From: Rhizomys pruinosus
Lineage: Eukaryota > Chordata > Mammalia > Rodentia > Spalacidae
Reading direction: 5' to 3'
DNA: 64,000 nucleotides
NCBI GenBank assembly: GCA_009823505.1
Contig: VZQC01010550.1
Span: 3,629,581-3,693,580, forward strand
Shown piece by piece: positions 44,772-55,400 of the stretch (position 1 is the first letter of the stretch; the number at the start of each line of letters is the position of its first letter). The notes beneath the pieces were generated by a model. The model searched no databases and was not told the DNA's origin. It saw nothing but the letters and a program-made list of their open reading frames with translations. Position numbers and translations under genes: made by a program.

Positions 44772-44912
44772 CTGCCGCTGGGTGTGATGGTGCACTTGGG
44801 AGGCAGAGGCAGGCGGATCTCTGTGAGTTCAAGGCCCGCCTGGTCTGTACAGTGAGTTACAGGCCAACTGGGACTAAAGGGAGACCCTGCCTCAAAAAAA
44901 AAAAAAAAAAAA
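44772..44912 (+). mobile_element. B1 SINE
   Basis: B1 with a 5' deletion after ggtgcacttggg. Confidence 0.9.
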
Positions 44913-45104
44913 AGAAAGAAAAAGCTGAAGGAAAAAAACAAGTCACATTCAGATTTTTCCCCCTACAGAACAACAGCTATGCCAGGGTCTAGATGTACCA
45001 TACTGCTTGTGTATGGTCAGACACAGGGATACCTGTCAAGCAGGTGTTCTCCCCTCATGGATAGTGGCACTATGAAAATACTGAGAGACTGTCCAGTTAG
45101 CGGG
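44913..45104. other. Non-coding DNA between repeats
   Basis: Not recognised; shared with the left arm. Confidence 0.4.
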
Positions 45105-45395
45105 TCTGTTAGCTTTCTGTTGCTGTGATAAAAAACACTGACTAACCAAAAGCAAGTTGGGGAGAAAAGGGTTTATTTGGCTTACAGCTTATAGTCTATT
45201 GCCAAGAGAAGCCAAGGCAGGTAGTGGAGCAGAAACTGAAGCAGAGACCATGGAGGAACACTGCTTCCTGGCTTGCTACTTCCAGGCTCGCTCAGCTATC
45301 TTCCTTACTCATTCTAGGCCCACCAGCTCAGGGACGGCACCACCCACAGAGGCTACTGCCTCCTGCCTCCTATACCAATTAGCAAATAAGAAAAT
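45105..45395 (+). mobile_element. Rodent interspersed repeat (unclassified)
   Basis: gttgctgtgataaaaaacac, ggcttgctacttccaggctc and ggacggcaccacccacagag; reverse-oriented relative of 15113-15740. Confidence 0.55.
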
Positions 45396-45402
45396 GCCTC
45401 AA

Positions 45403-45625
45403 GGGCTGGAGAGATAGCTCAGCAGTTAAGAGCACTGGCTGCTCTTGCAGAGGACCTGGGTTCAGTTCCCAGCACCCACATGGTGGTTCACAACTGTCTA
45501 TAACTCTAGTTCCAGGGGTCCAAGGATACCTTTTGGCTGCCACTGGCTTTGCATACAAGTAACACACGTGCAGGCAAAACACTCACATAAAGTTAAAATA
45601 ATAAAATAAAATAAAAATTTGGCCT
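45403..45625 (+). mobile_element. B2-type SINE
   Basis: Full length, older type. Confidence 0.9.
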
Positions 45626-45639
45626 ATAAAAGGCCTGAA

Positions 45640-45870
45640 AGGTCAGACAAATCCAGATACAGTAATAGTTGGGAGACCTAAATACCCTACTCTGATCCTT
45701 AGCTAGGTCTTCCTGAATAAATTATCAGCAAAACTACATTATAGATCTAAACTACATTATAGATCAACTGGGTGAAATAAATATCTACATGTATTACAGA
45801 ATCATGACAAAGACAGTATGGTACTGGCACAAAAACAGATGAGTAGATCAATGGTAAAGGATCCAAAAAT
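45640..45870 (+). mobile_element. LINE-1 ORF2 relic
   Basis: gtatggtactggcacaaaaa is a conserved ORF2 block. An 18-base tandem repeat (actacattatagatc) lies at 45733-45767. Confidence 0.8.
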
Positions 45871-45871
45871 A

Positions 45872-46090
45872 GGGCTGGAGAGATGGCTCAGCAGTTAAGA
45901 GCACCGCTGCTCTTGCAGAGGACCTGGGTTTCATTCCCACAACCAACATGGCAGCCAACTGCCTGTAACTCCAGTTCTGGAGGAATCCAACAACCTCTTC
46001 TGACCTCTGCGGGCACTGCATGGCACAGGGGCACTTACACACATTGCAGTCAATACATCCTACATATAAAATAAAAATAAATTTTAAAAA
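45872..46090 (+). mobile_element. B2-type SINE
   Basis: Full length; flanked by ggatccaaaaatag / ggaccccaaaata, a decayed target duplication. Confidence 0.9.
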
Positions 46091-46094
46091 AGGA

Positions 46095-46400
46095 CCCCAA
46101 AATAAATCCATACAGCCTCAGTCCCTAATCTTTCCAAAAATGTGTCAAAAATACACATTGGGAAATTGTGCTGGGAAGATATCCAGATGCAGAAGAATTA
46201 GATTCATCTCTCTCACCCTCCACTAAAGTCCATTCTAACCGGATCAAAGAACTTAATATAAAACCAGAAACACTAACATTGCAAGAAGAAAATACTTAAA
46301 GAGATACAGGCACAGACAAAGACTTAAGAAAAGGACTCCAATAGCACAGACAACCCCAAGAACTGACAAATTGATTACATTAAATTAAAAAGCTTTGGGT
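46095..46400 (+). mobile_element. LINE-1 ORF2 relic
   Basis: gtgctgggaagatatccaga and ccggatcaaagaacttaata match ORF2 downstream of the reverse transcriptase. Confidence 0.85.
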
Positions 46401-46401
46401 C

Positions 46402-46572
46402 CAGCCGGGCGTGGTGGCGCACGCCTTTAATCCTAGCACTTGGGAGGCAGAGGCAGGCAGATCTTTGTGAGTTCAAGGCCAGCCTGGTCTACAGAGTGAG
46501 TTCCAGGACAGCTGGGACTACAGGGAGACCCTGTCTCGAAAAGACCAAAAAAAAAAAAAAAAAAAAAAAAAG
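46402..46572 (+). mobile_element. B1 SINE, young type
   Basis: Near-consensus, with 13-base target duplication agctttgggtcc at 46391 and 46571. Confidence 0.95.
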
Positions 46573-46582
46573 CTTTGGGTCC

Positions 46583-46830
46583 GGGGAGGTGGCTCAGTTG
46601 AAGGATTTGAGGCATATATCCAGAATCCATGTGAAAAAGTGAGGTATACTGGTACATACTTGTAATCCCAGAGCTGGGGGCAGAGGGAGGGGCCTGGGGA
46701 GTAGCTAATGCTAAGTTAGCCTAGCCTAACTGTCAAGTTCCATACCAATGACAGACCTGTTTCAATAAACAAAAGGTAAACAACACTTTAGGTTATCTTC
46801 TGACATCCATGTACATGTACATGTACACAC
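46583..46830 (+). mobile_element. Old B4-like composite SINE
   Basis: tRNA-like head (ggggaggtggctcagttgaa) then a B1-like half. Confidence 0.5.
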
Positions 46831-46870
46831 ACACACAGTTCTGAACAGTAAAGGAAGCTATTAACAGAAT

Positions 46871-47375
46871 GAAGACACAGCCTACAGCTGGGACAAATTC
46901 TTTGCCAGGTGATAAAATCAGACATTAGAAAAGTAAATATTCCAAACCATAAATGGGCTGAATAGTTCTCAAAACAATATAAATGGCAAGTAAATATTTC
47001 AAAAAAATCTTCAATAGTCTTAGCCATTAGGGAAAGGCAAATGAAAACTGCTTTAAGCAATCCATCTTTGAACAGTCAACATGAAGAAAATGAATTATGA
47101 TGAGGACATGGGGAAAGAGCCTTCCTCATTCACTGCAGATGAGGGAATGTAAACTGGTATAGCTACTATAGAAATCAGTGTGGAAGCTTTTCAAAAAAAT
47201 TTAAAAAATAAAGCTACCATGTAACCTGGCTATACCATTTCTGGATATATAATCAAAGAACTCTTAATACCAAACACAGATATTTGCACATCATGTTTAT
47301 TCCCACACTATTCACAATACCTAATAAATAGAACCAGCCTAAATATCCAACAGCAGGTAAATGGATAAAGAAAAT
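46871..47375 (+). mobile_element. LINE-1 ORF2 3' end
   Basis: Continues the right-arm LINE-1 beyond the inverted repeat: ggcaaatgaaaactgcttta, tgtaaactggtatagctact, gctataccatttctggatat. Confidence 0.85.
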
Positions 47376-47514
47376 AAAATTTTATTTCAGTTTTCTATCC
47401 TATGCAGATCTGAGATATTAATTTTTAGACATTTGTGTATGTCCACATGGAGAGGTGTAGGTTTATGAAACTATAAAAGGGACCATGAGAGGGGAGGAAA
47501 AGATATTTTTAAAA

Positions 47515-47708
47515 TATTTTGTAATTTTTACTTCATGTATATGAGTGTATTGCCTGCAGGTAAGAGCACCCATGTGGTGCAATGCCTAAAGAGGTCAGAA
47601 GATGGTGTCACTAGAGTTATTAGCCACCATGTGGGTACTGGGAACAGAATAAAGGACCTCTGCAAGAACAGCCAGTATTCTTAATCATTGAGCTATCTGT
47701 CCAGCTCC
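47515..47708 (-). mobile_element. B2-type SINE, diverged
   Basis: Minus strand ending gagctatctgtccagctcc. Confidence 0.8.
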
Positions 47709-47925
47709 GAGGAAAAGATCTTAAATGGGGAGGGGGTAACAATATACCTGGCAAGAAAGCAGAAGGACAGCTAGAGAGAGGAGTAAAGAGACCAACACAG
47801 GAGAGGGTAGGGCAACAGAGGAAGGGAAGGAGGAAGGAGGCCCAGTAACCAAGTACATATGAAAATGCTATAATGAAACTCATTACTTTGTATGCTAATT
47901 TTAAAAATGAATTTAAAAAACTGAA

Positions 47926-48340
47926 TGTGGAAAAGAGTAATACTACTAGAGGTATTGTAATAACTGATCTCAAATTATACTAAAGAGCCATAGTAATGGT
48001 TCCCACAATACAAAGATAGACATGAGGACCCAAAAGTAAACTCACATACCTATAAACTCCAAATTTTTGACAAAGGTTATCAAAAATATTCACAGAAGAA
48101 AAAAAACTCTTCAAAAACAGGTTTGATAAGCCTGGATATCCATGTGCAGAAGAAGAAACTAGATCCCTATCTCTGGGCATGTACAAAACTCAATTTAAAA
48201 TGAATCAAAGACCTTACTGTAAGACTTGAAATTCTGAAACTATGAGAGAAAAAAAGCAGGGGGAACATGTCAAGACATCCTAAGAACCTCTGAAAGGAAC
48301 TCCAATGGCTCAGGAATTCATTTTAAGAACTGGCAAATAA
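47926..48340 (+). mobile_element. Second LINE-1 ORF2 relic
   Basis: Repeats ORF2 positions already passed at 45640-46400 (atcaaagaccttactgtaag), so it is a separate insertion. Confidence 0.75.
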
Positions 48341-48341
48341 G

Positions 48342-48555
48342 GGTCTGGAGAGATGGTTCAGTGGTTAAGGTTTAGAGTACTGGCTGTTCTTGCAGAGAAC
48401 CTGGATTCAATTCCCAGCACCCACATGGTGGCTAACAACCTTCTTGGGACTCCAGTTCCAGGAGATCTGATGTCCCTTCTGCAGGCGTCACACAACATTG
48501 GGTGCACTTACACACATGCTGGCAATATACTCATACACTTAATAAATATTTTTTT
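48342..48555 (+). mobile_element. B2-type SINE
   Basis: Full length; aagaactggcaaataag / aagaattggcaaatgag flank it as a decayed target duplication. Confidence 0.9.
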
Positions 48556-48651
48556 AAAAAGAATTGGCAAATGAGAGCTTTTACCTTGGGAGGAGTTAAA
48601 ATAGCTTAATTATGTTAACTTTGAAGCAGAAAGACTGTTCAATCCTAAAAA

Positions 48652-48830
48652 GTATTTTACTTATGTGTATGTGTGTGCATATGTATGTATACCACATGGA
48701 TGCTACCTGTGGAGGCCCACACAAAGGTGTTAGGTCCACTGGAGCTGGAATTACAGGTGGTTGTGAGTCACCCAGTGTGGTGCTGGGAACTAAACTCAGG
48801 TCTCTGCAAGAGCGGCAAATGTTCTCCAGT
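48652..48830 (-). mobile_element. Old B2/B3-type SINE
   Basis: Minus strand, ggtgctgggaactaaactca retained. Confidence 0.65.
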
Positions 48831-49119
48831 CCCTTTTCTAGACTTTTGAGAACTGCTCTCTGAGGCAAAGGTGTTTGGGCTGTGTGTTTAACAGTACTCA
48901 CTGGTCCATGATATAACAAAGATACACTTGCTGGACACTGGTATTATGAAGATACTTCAATTAGTTATCGTTACCATAATTTGTTTCTTCTCTTTCTTAA
49001 TCCTCTATGGAATAATTTTTCTATTTTGTTCCTGTTCCTAACTTTTGTCCTGCCTTTGTCTTTTATCGGACAAATGCAATTAGCATTATTATTATTTTTT
49101 TTTTTTACTAAGCATAGTG

Positions 49120-49362
49120 TGGTGGTTTGAATGAGAATCCCCCCCCCCCAACAAGTATTGGGACATTTTGTCCTCAGTTGGTGGCGCTGTTTTGGGAGCT
49201 CTAGAAGGTGTGGCCATGCTAGAGGAAGCAGGTTACTGGGAGGAGGCTTAGGAGAGTTCAAAAAGCCATCAACCATAAACTCAAATAAATTATTCCTTTT
49301 ATATGTTCCCTTGGTCATGGTGTTCTAGCACAGCAAAAGAAAAGTTACTAATACACATAGAT
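49120..49362 (+). mobile_element. Rodent interspersed repeat (unclassified)
   Basis: gtggtttgaatgagaatccc start and caaataaattattcctttta near the end match a common rodent repeat; class not certain. Confidence 0.5.
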
Positions 49363-49485
49363 AAACTGTAAAGATTCTCACCAGGAGTTATTTTAAAAGC
49401 CCAAGTTTTAGAGTTAGAGCAGATGTTCAATTAGCCCTGATTTTGGTAAATAAAACTGCTTAGTCTTTGAAGCTGAATCTCCGTA

Positions 49486-49663
49486 CTGTAATAAGAACAA
49501 TGTAACTTACTCCAAATCAGTTAACTTAAAATTCTTTTTTTGGGGGGGAGGGGTCTTTTCAATACAGGGTCTTCCTGTAATAAGAACAATGTAACTTACT
49601 CCAAATCAGTTAACTTAAAATTCTTTTTTTGGGGGGGAGGGGTCTTTTCAACACAGGGTCTTC
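49486..49663. repeat. 89-base tandem duplication
   Basis: ctgtaataagaacaatg starts at 49486 and again at 49575. The units differ at one visible base (caatacag / caacacag) and include the start of a minus-strand B1 tail. Confidence 0.9.
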
Positions 49664-49768
49664 CTGTAGCCCCAGCTGTCCTGGAACTCACTCTGTAGAC
49701 CAGGCTGGCCTTGAACTCACAAAGATCCGCTTGCCTCTGCCTCCCAAGTGCTAGGATTAAAGGCGTGC
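49640..49768 (-). mobile_element. B1 SINE
   Basis: Minus strand. Target duplication taacttaaaattctt at about 49612 and 49769; a further copy of this motif lies in the first tandem unit. Confidence 0.9.
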
Positions 49769-49920
49769 TAACTTAAAATTCTTAATGAATAAATCCTTCC
49801 CTGCCTTTCTCTTCCTTTCTTCCACCCTAACCCCAAGTGTTACTAAACACCTATTGTGTTTCTTGTCCTTTAAGGATCAGCATAAAGAAGTTCAATTTAC
49901 CAGCTTAAAAAATAAATCAA

Positions 49921-50075
49921 GGCCGGGTGTGGAAGTTCACACCTTTAATCCCAGCACTGGAAGGCAGAGGCAGGCAGAACTCTGGGTTCCAGGCCACCCT
50001 GGTCTACAGAGCTACAGAGCAAGTTTCAGGCCAGTTGGGCTACAGGGAGACCGCTTCTGAAAAGACAAAAAAAAA
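49921..50075 (+). mobile_element. B1 SINE
   Basis: Diverged B1 with a long A tail. Confidence 0.85.
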
Positions 50076-50275
50076 AAAAAAAAAAAAAGAAAAAAAGTCA
50101 AATCACAAGAAGTGCCTCAGGTAGTAGCCAAGAAATTGAGGAAAAAAAAAAAAAAAAGCAAACAGTAATCAACAAAATAGCCATGTCTTAACATAAGACA
50201 TTGGTAATGATGGGTAGACTCTGAGGCTGCATTTGATAAAATGAATACAATAGTTCTTTAAAAAATGAAGTCCAG

Positions 50276-50525
50276 GGCTGGAGAGATGGCCTAGCGGTTA
50301 AGAGCGCCGACCGCTCTTGCAGAGGATCCGGGTTCGATCTCCAGCACCCACCTGGCGGCTGAGAACCATCTGTAACTCCAATTCCAGGAGAACTCCAGTT
50401 CCAGGGGAATCCGACACCCTTTCTGACCTCCGCGGCATTGCACGACACGGGTGCACAAACCTACATGCAGACAGTACATTCATACACATAGAAAATAAAT
50501 AAATAAAATTAAAAAAAAAAAAAAA
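50276..50525 (+). mobile_element. B2-type SINE, duplication subfamily
   Basis: Internal duplication at 50373-50406; aaatgaagtccag flanks it at 50263 and 50523. Confidence 0.95.
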
Positions 50526-50534
50526 ATGAAGTCC

Positions 50535-50690
50535 AGCCAGGCGTGGTGGCGCACGCCTTTAATCCTAGCACTTGGGAGGCAGAGCCAGGTGAATCTTTGT
50601 TGAGTTCAAGGCCAGCCTGGTCTACAGAGCCAGTTCCAGGACAGCTGGGGCTACAGAAGAGACCCGTCTCAAAAAGACCAAAAAAGTCCA
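50535..50690 (+). mobile_element. B1 SINE, young type
   Basis: Second insertion at the same aagtcca site, which recurs at about 50686. Confidence 0.9.
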
Positions 50691-50693
50691 AGG

Positions 50694-50905
50694 GGCTGGA
50701 GAGATGGCTTAGTTGAAAGTGATGGCTGCTCTTGCAGAGGACCCAGGTTCAGCTCCCAGCAGCCAAATGGTGGCTAACAACCATTCATAATGTCGGCTAT
50801 AGGGGATATGACATCCTCTTCTGACCTCTGTAGGCATTGCATGACACAGGTGCACTTGCATACATACATGAATGCAGGGAATACACTAATATACATAAAA
50901 TAAGT
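50694..50905 (+). mobile_element. B2-type SINE, diverged
   Basis: Older type, full length. Confidence 0.85.
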
Positions 50906-50939
50906 TTGAAAAGTTACTCATGTAACCCCCCCCCCCACG

Positions 50940-51543
50940 AACCATACCCTTAAGAACCACTGAAGTTGGCTCATTTTTGCCCTGCAGAGTACATCCAGTA
51001 CAAAGCCCAGAGAGCCACAAATTATCTGTCAAAAGTCATCAAGCATTGTTTAAGGTCCAGTCCTTTCATTTCTGTAAAAAGAATTTCTGGAAAGCTATAG
51101 AAGATGTCTCATAGAGAAGGAGATTACAAGTAACTCTCATAGCCAAGGAAGAGATGCATCCAGAATATGAGACTCAAAAACCTAAGAAACTCATTTGTCA
51201 GACAATGGACATCATTCTCAATTCAGACTACCTTTCCCTGGAGTGACGAATCTCATTGTGGACAATTTTCAAGTGCTATACTTTAACATACCTACAATGA
51301 CAAAAGAATGCTTCTTTTCCCCAGCTTTAGTTTCAAACTCCTTGGCAATTCTGACTGGCCTGATGTATGAGAAAGGAAGTATGAAACTAAGTAACACGAG
51401 GATTTGAGAGGGGCAATTACAACCAAGTGGTAAGAGACTAAAGGGAAGGAAAGACAACTCAAAAATAAGGGAGCACTACTCCCGTAAGCATGGTAGGCAA
51501 GCAAGACAATACTGCTATGTATAGTGAGAAAAAGGAACTTTTG
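50940..51543. other. Non-coding DNA, nothing recognised
   Basis: Unique-looking sequence with no persuasive reading frame. Confidence 0.4.
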
Positions 51544-51599
51544 AAATCAATGGTATTTTTTTTATGTCTAAACACAGTATTTATCTTATGGGAGTGCTT

Positions 51600-51838
51600 C
51601 TTAGTATTTCTTTTTTAAATTTTTATTTATTATTTTTGATGTGTATGAATGTACTGTCTGCATGTAGGTTGGTGCACCTGTGTCATGCAATGCCGTGGAG
51701 GTCAGAAGAGGGCATCGGATTCCCCTGGAACTGGAGTTAAAGACAGTTCTTAGCTGCCATGTGGGTGCTGGGAATCAAATCCGGGTCCTCTGCAAGAGCA
51801 GTCGGAGCTCTTAATCGTGAGCCATCTCTCCAGCCCCC
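51600..51838 (-). mobile_element. B2-type SINE
   Basis: Minus strand, full length; cttagtatttctt recurs on both sides. Confidence 0.9.
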
Positions 51839-51924
51839 TTAGTATTTCTTATACAAGGCTGCTTGAGCTTTTGTCCAAGGATTTTCAAAATATTACACAG
51901 TAGTTAAAAGTATCAGGCTATGCA

Positions 51925-52150
51925 CGGGGCTGGAGAGATAGCCTAGCGGTTAAGAGTGCCAACCGCTCTTACAGAGGACCTGGGTTCGATCCCCAGCACC
52001 CACATGGCGGCCGAGAACAGTCTGAAACTCCAATTCCAGGAGAACTCCAGTTCCAGGGGAATCCGACACCCTCTTCTGACCTCCATGGCATTGCATGCAG
52101 ACATTACATTCATACACATACAGAAATAAAATTAATTTAAAAAAGTAAAA
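51925..52150 (+). mobile_element. B2-type SINE, duplication subfamily
   Basis: Internal duplication at 52025-52058; target duplication aaaagtatcaggct at about 51906 and 52154. Confidence 0.95.
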
Positions 52151-52164
52151 AAAAAAGTATCAGG

Positions 52165-53170
52165 CTGATGTAACTTAGCCTTTCTGGATGCTTAACGACC
52201 ATACTTAATGCCCATTCCAATTTGGCCGAGGACCTTAAGGGATACCCTCAGAGGTCAACTGAGTCCCAGGGGACTATGTTTGGGGGCATTTCTTGATATG
52301 TCCTGCAAATGTGAGTCACCCGTCTTCCTGTGCAGGGAGGTCTTGGCGATCCACTAATGGGACTTCAGCCAGTGTCCAGTCAATAAAGAGGAAAGTCTGC
52401 TCATGCTTCAAAAAGGGAAGCGTGGTCTAGCAAGACCTGACTTTGTCCTCGAGTGAACAGAACTGGTGATTGAAAAGCCAAAAGGAGCCAGGGGCTCCCC
52501 CCCCCCCAAAAAAAACCCTGAGTGACCCTTGAGGACCAGATCCTCAACTGACCTTGAGAAAACAAAAACCTTGGTTAATCTGGGCTAACTGTGTGCCCTT
52601 AAACATCCAAAAGGAAAGTATAACCAGAAATAAATAATCTGTAAGGCCTGAGAAATTATACTTCAGGTATAAAACTTGAGATCCTAATAAAAAGACAAAA
52701 GAGCACAGTTGTTTTGCCTGTCTTACTGGCAAGTGCAGCTACCCTTTGGCTGCCACTGCTTTTGCCATCCTTAAAGACATAAGACACAGCTTTTCAACCT
52801 TCCAATATGGACTGAAGACTCAAATCTCTCCAAGAATCCTGCAAACCTTCAGTGCCAGATGGGGACTGCTGAGACACCCAACTTGTGGACTGAGCTACTA
52901 CTGGGGTTTCCACTTATTCAGAGTACAGACTGCCATTGTTGGACTACCCAGGCTATATCATGGAGACCAGTACAGGAAGATCAAGACAGGACACGGTGCT
53001 TACTGGACTTCATTTGATGACCATGGGAAGGGAAAACCCCAGTGTGGAGCATAAGGGCAGAACTGATGGTGGTTTGGGCTTACCAAGGAGGAGACTTCAA
53101 ACATGACATCTTTCAGCCATGTAAACCAAGGCAACCTCATGCTTGTAATCCACCTGTCCCTGCCTCCTGA
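52165..53170 (+). other. LTR-like promoter/poly(A) module, unclassified
   Basis: A TATA-like tataaaac (52669) lies 17 bases before aataaaaag (52686), an arrangement seen in retroviral long terminal repeats. It is followed by GC-richer sequence. A 102-codon frame at 52746-53054 has no recognisable homology. I cannot define element ends. Confidence 0.35.
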
Positions 53171-53204
53171 GTGCTGGAGTTATGAGTGTTTGCTGCCATG
53201 CTTT

Positions 53205-53365
53205 GAGATTTTTTTTTTTCTTTTGGTCTTTTTGAGACAGGGTCTCCCTTTAGTCCCAGCTGGCCTGGAGCTCACTTTGTAGACCAGGTGGGCCTTGAAC
53301 TCACAGAGATCCATCTGCCTACCTCTGCCTCCCAAGTGCTAGGATTAAAAGCGCCCAGCCAAGAT
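53205..53365 (-). mobile_element. B1 SINE
   Basis: Minus strand, 5' end shortened. Confidence 0.85.
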
Positions 53366-53392
53366 TTTTTTTTTTTTTAAGGACATTTCAGG

Positions 53393-53530
53393 CAGGCATA
53401 GGTGGCACATGCCTTTAATCCCAGCACTCAGGAGGCAGAAGCAGGAGGATCACTGTAAGTTCAAGACCAGCCTGGTCTACACAGTGAGTTTCAGGCCAAA
53501 TGGGACCATTGGGAGACCCTGTCTCAATCA
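53393..53530 (+). mobile_element. B1 SINE
   Basis: Diverged plus-strand B1; opposite orientation to both neighbours. Confidence 0.85.
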
Positions 53531-53577
53531 CAAGGAGTCAAATTTCATCTCATTGAGACAGCCCCTGTCAACACTGT

Positions 53578-53718
53578 GGTTTTTTGTTTGTTTTTGGTCT
53601 TTTTGAGACAGGGTCTCCCAGCTTGTCTGGAACTCGCTCCATAGACCAGGCTGGCCCTGAACTGGCAGAGATCTGCCTGCCTTTGACTCCCAAGTGCTGG
53701 GATCAAAGGCGTGCGCTC
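53578..53718 (-). mobile_element. B1 SINE
   Basis: Minus strand, ending gtgcgc directly against the direct repeat at 53720. Confidence 0.85.
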
Positions 53719-53767
53719 AAAATCAATGGTATTTTATTTAAAATCTTGATCCCTTAAACAACAATAA

Positions 53768-53925
53768 AGGCCAGGCATGGTGGCACACACCTTTAGTCCC
53801 ACCAGCATTTGGGAGGCAGAAGCAGGCAGATCTCTTGTGAGTTCCAAGCCAGCCTGGTCTATACAGTAAGTTCCAGGCCAGCTAGGGCTACAGGGAGACC
53901 CTATCCCAAAAGACCAAATAATAAC
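53768..53925 (+). mobile_element. B1 SINE
   Basis: Full plus-strand B1. Confidence 0.9.
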
Positions 53926-54054
53926 AATTCTCTGAATCCATTTTCTCACCTATAAAATTAGATCAAAGATTTGAGTTTTAAAAATCATTAAGTCCTTAGT
54001 TTATTTCTAGTATGTAACAAGCAGAAATGTTCTTTTAAACCACTAAAACTTGGG

Positions 54055-54275
54055 GGCTGGAGAGATGGCTCAGCGGTTAAGAGCACTGACTGCTCTTGCA
54101 GAGGACCCGGGTTCGATTCCCAGCACCCACATGGTGGCTAAGAACTGTCTTTAACTCCAGTTCCCGGAGAATCCGATGCCCGCTTCTGACCTCCATGGCA
54201 TTGCATGACATGGGTGCACCTACTACATGCAGGCAGTACACTCATACACCTAAGTAAAAAAAAAATTATTTTAAA
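54055..54275 (+). mobile_element. B2-type SINE
   Basis: Full length without the internal duplication. Confidence 0.9.
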
Positions 54276-54625
54276 ACCTCCAAAACTCACTAAATCTCAT
54301 TTTTACCAACAAAATCAGAAATAATTTCATATTCACTGTATTCTATTTATGGATATTCTTAGCATGTAGAAGCAGTCTAATCAACCTGATGCCTATCTCC
54401 AAGGATTGCTCTATGTGAAACTAGACTAACTTCTTTTATACACTAAACTTAAATCACCTCTTGTGTTTTTCATCTACTCCAAGTCTGGCAGAGTAACAGT
54501 CCATTCCTGTTTCCCCATAAAGAATTCAAAATATCTGAGGCAGCCATAATGCCCAGGCCCCATCAACCAAGCTGATTTTCTCAACTGTACATTCTTGTGG
54601 AACCGTTAAAAGAAAGACATCCTTG
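54276..54625. other. Non-coding DNA, nothing recognised
   Basis: AT-rich, no repeat recognised. Confidence 0.4.
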
Positions 54626-54626
54626 G

Positions 54627-54825
54627 AGCTGGAGAGATGGCCTAGCGGTTAAGAGCGCCGACTGCTCTTGCAGAGGACCCGGGTTCGATCCCCAGCACCC
54701 ACATGGCGGCCGAGAACCATCTGAAACTCCATTTCCAGGAGAACTCCAGGGGAATCCGACACCCTCTTCTGACCTCCGCAGCCTTGCACGACACGGGTGC
54801 ACAGACCTGCATTCCTGCATGAAAA
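54627..54825 (+). mobile_element. B2-type SINE, duplication partly collapsed
   Basis: aactccatttccaggagaac is followed by a truncated second unit (tccaggggaatcc); the tail is atypical (cattcctgcatgaaaac). Confidence 0.85.
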
Positions 54826-55160
54826 CACAAAGCGACACAACTTGACAACATGACATGTAGTATGTTTAGTGAATAAACCACTTCTGTTATTAAGCCATTG
54901 AGAGCTGGAGACTATTTTCTTCTATATCGAAGTTTGCCTGTTCTAGTTAACATATCATCCCTCTCATATCTGTACCATCTGCAAATCTGAAAACCCTGCC
55001 TTAAATCTCAATCAGTCCACTGAAGAAAGCATTGAGTGCCCCCCCAACACCCTACCTGGAAGAGGTTTCACTGTTTTAGCCTGTTGTGAATAAATTCAAC
55101 ATAATTATTAGTGCTTCATTTCACATAGAAACAAATGACCCTGTAAAATATTCTAGAATC
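54826..55160. other. Non-coding DNA, nothing recognised
   Basis: No exon or repeat recognised. Confidence 0.4.
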
Positions 55161-55161
55161 C

Positions 55162-55400
55162 AGGGCTGGAGAAAGAGCCTAGCGGTTACGAGCACCAGAC
55201 TGCTCTTGCAGAGGACCCAGGTTCAATCCCCAGCACCCACATGGTGGCTAAGAACCGTCTATAACTCCAATTTCAGGAGAACTCCAGTTCCAGGGGAACC
55301 AAGACCCTCTCTGACCTCTGAGGCACTGCACGACATGGGTGCACAAACCTACATGCAAACAGTACATTCATACACATACAAAATAAAATTAAAAAAAATT
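55162..55400 (+). mobile_element. B2-type SINE, duplication subfamily
   Basis: Internal duplication at 55263-55296; attctagaatcc / tctaaaatcc flank it imperfectly. Confidence 0.95.

Larger units (their letters stand above)
36430..46870 (+). repeat. Right arm of large inverted repeat
   Basis: Cleaner arm. Its SINEs are mostly intact with target-site duplications, and its LINE-1 relic continues across the arm end at 46870 into 46871-47375, so this copy looks native to the locus. Confidence 0.9.

Noticed and set aside
24855..46870. Genuine palindromic gene duplication or hairpin-RNA locus
   Set aside because: Not accepted as the primary reading because the boundary sits on an N and errors are confined to repeats. 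Kept as an alternative in the findings.
52746..53054. 102-codon plus-strand frame
   Set aside because: Follows an LTR-like module but shows no domain, and composition is not clearly coding. Left as unclassified.
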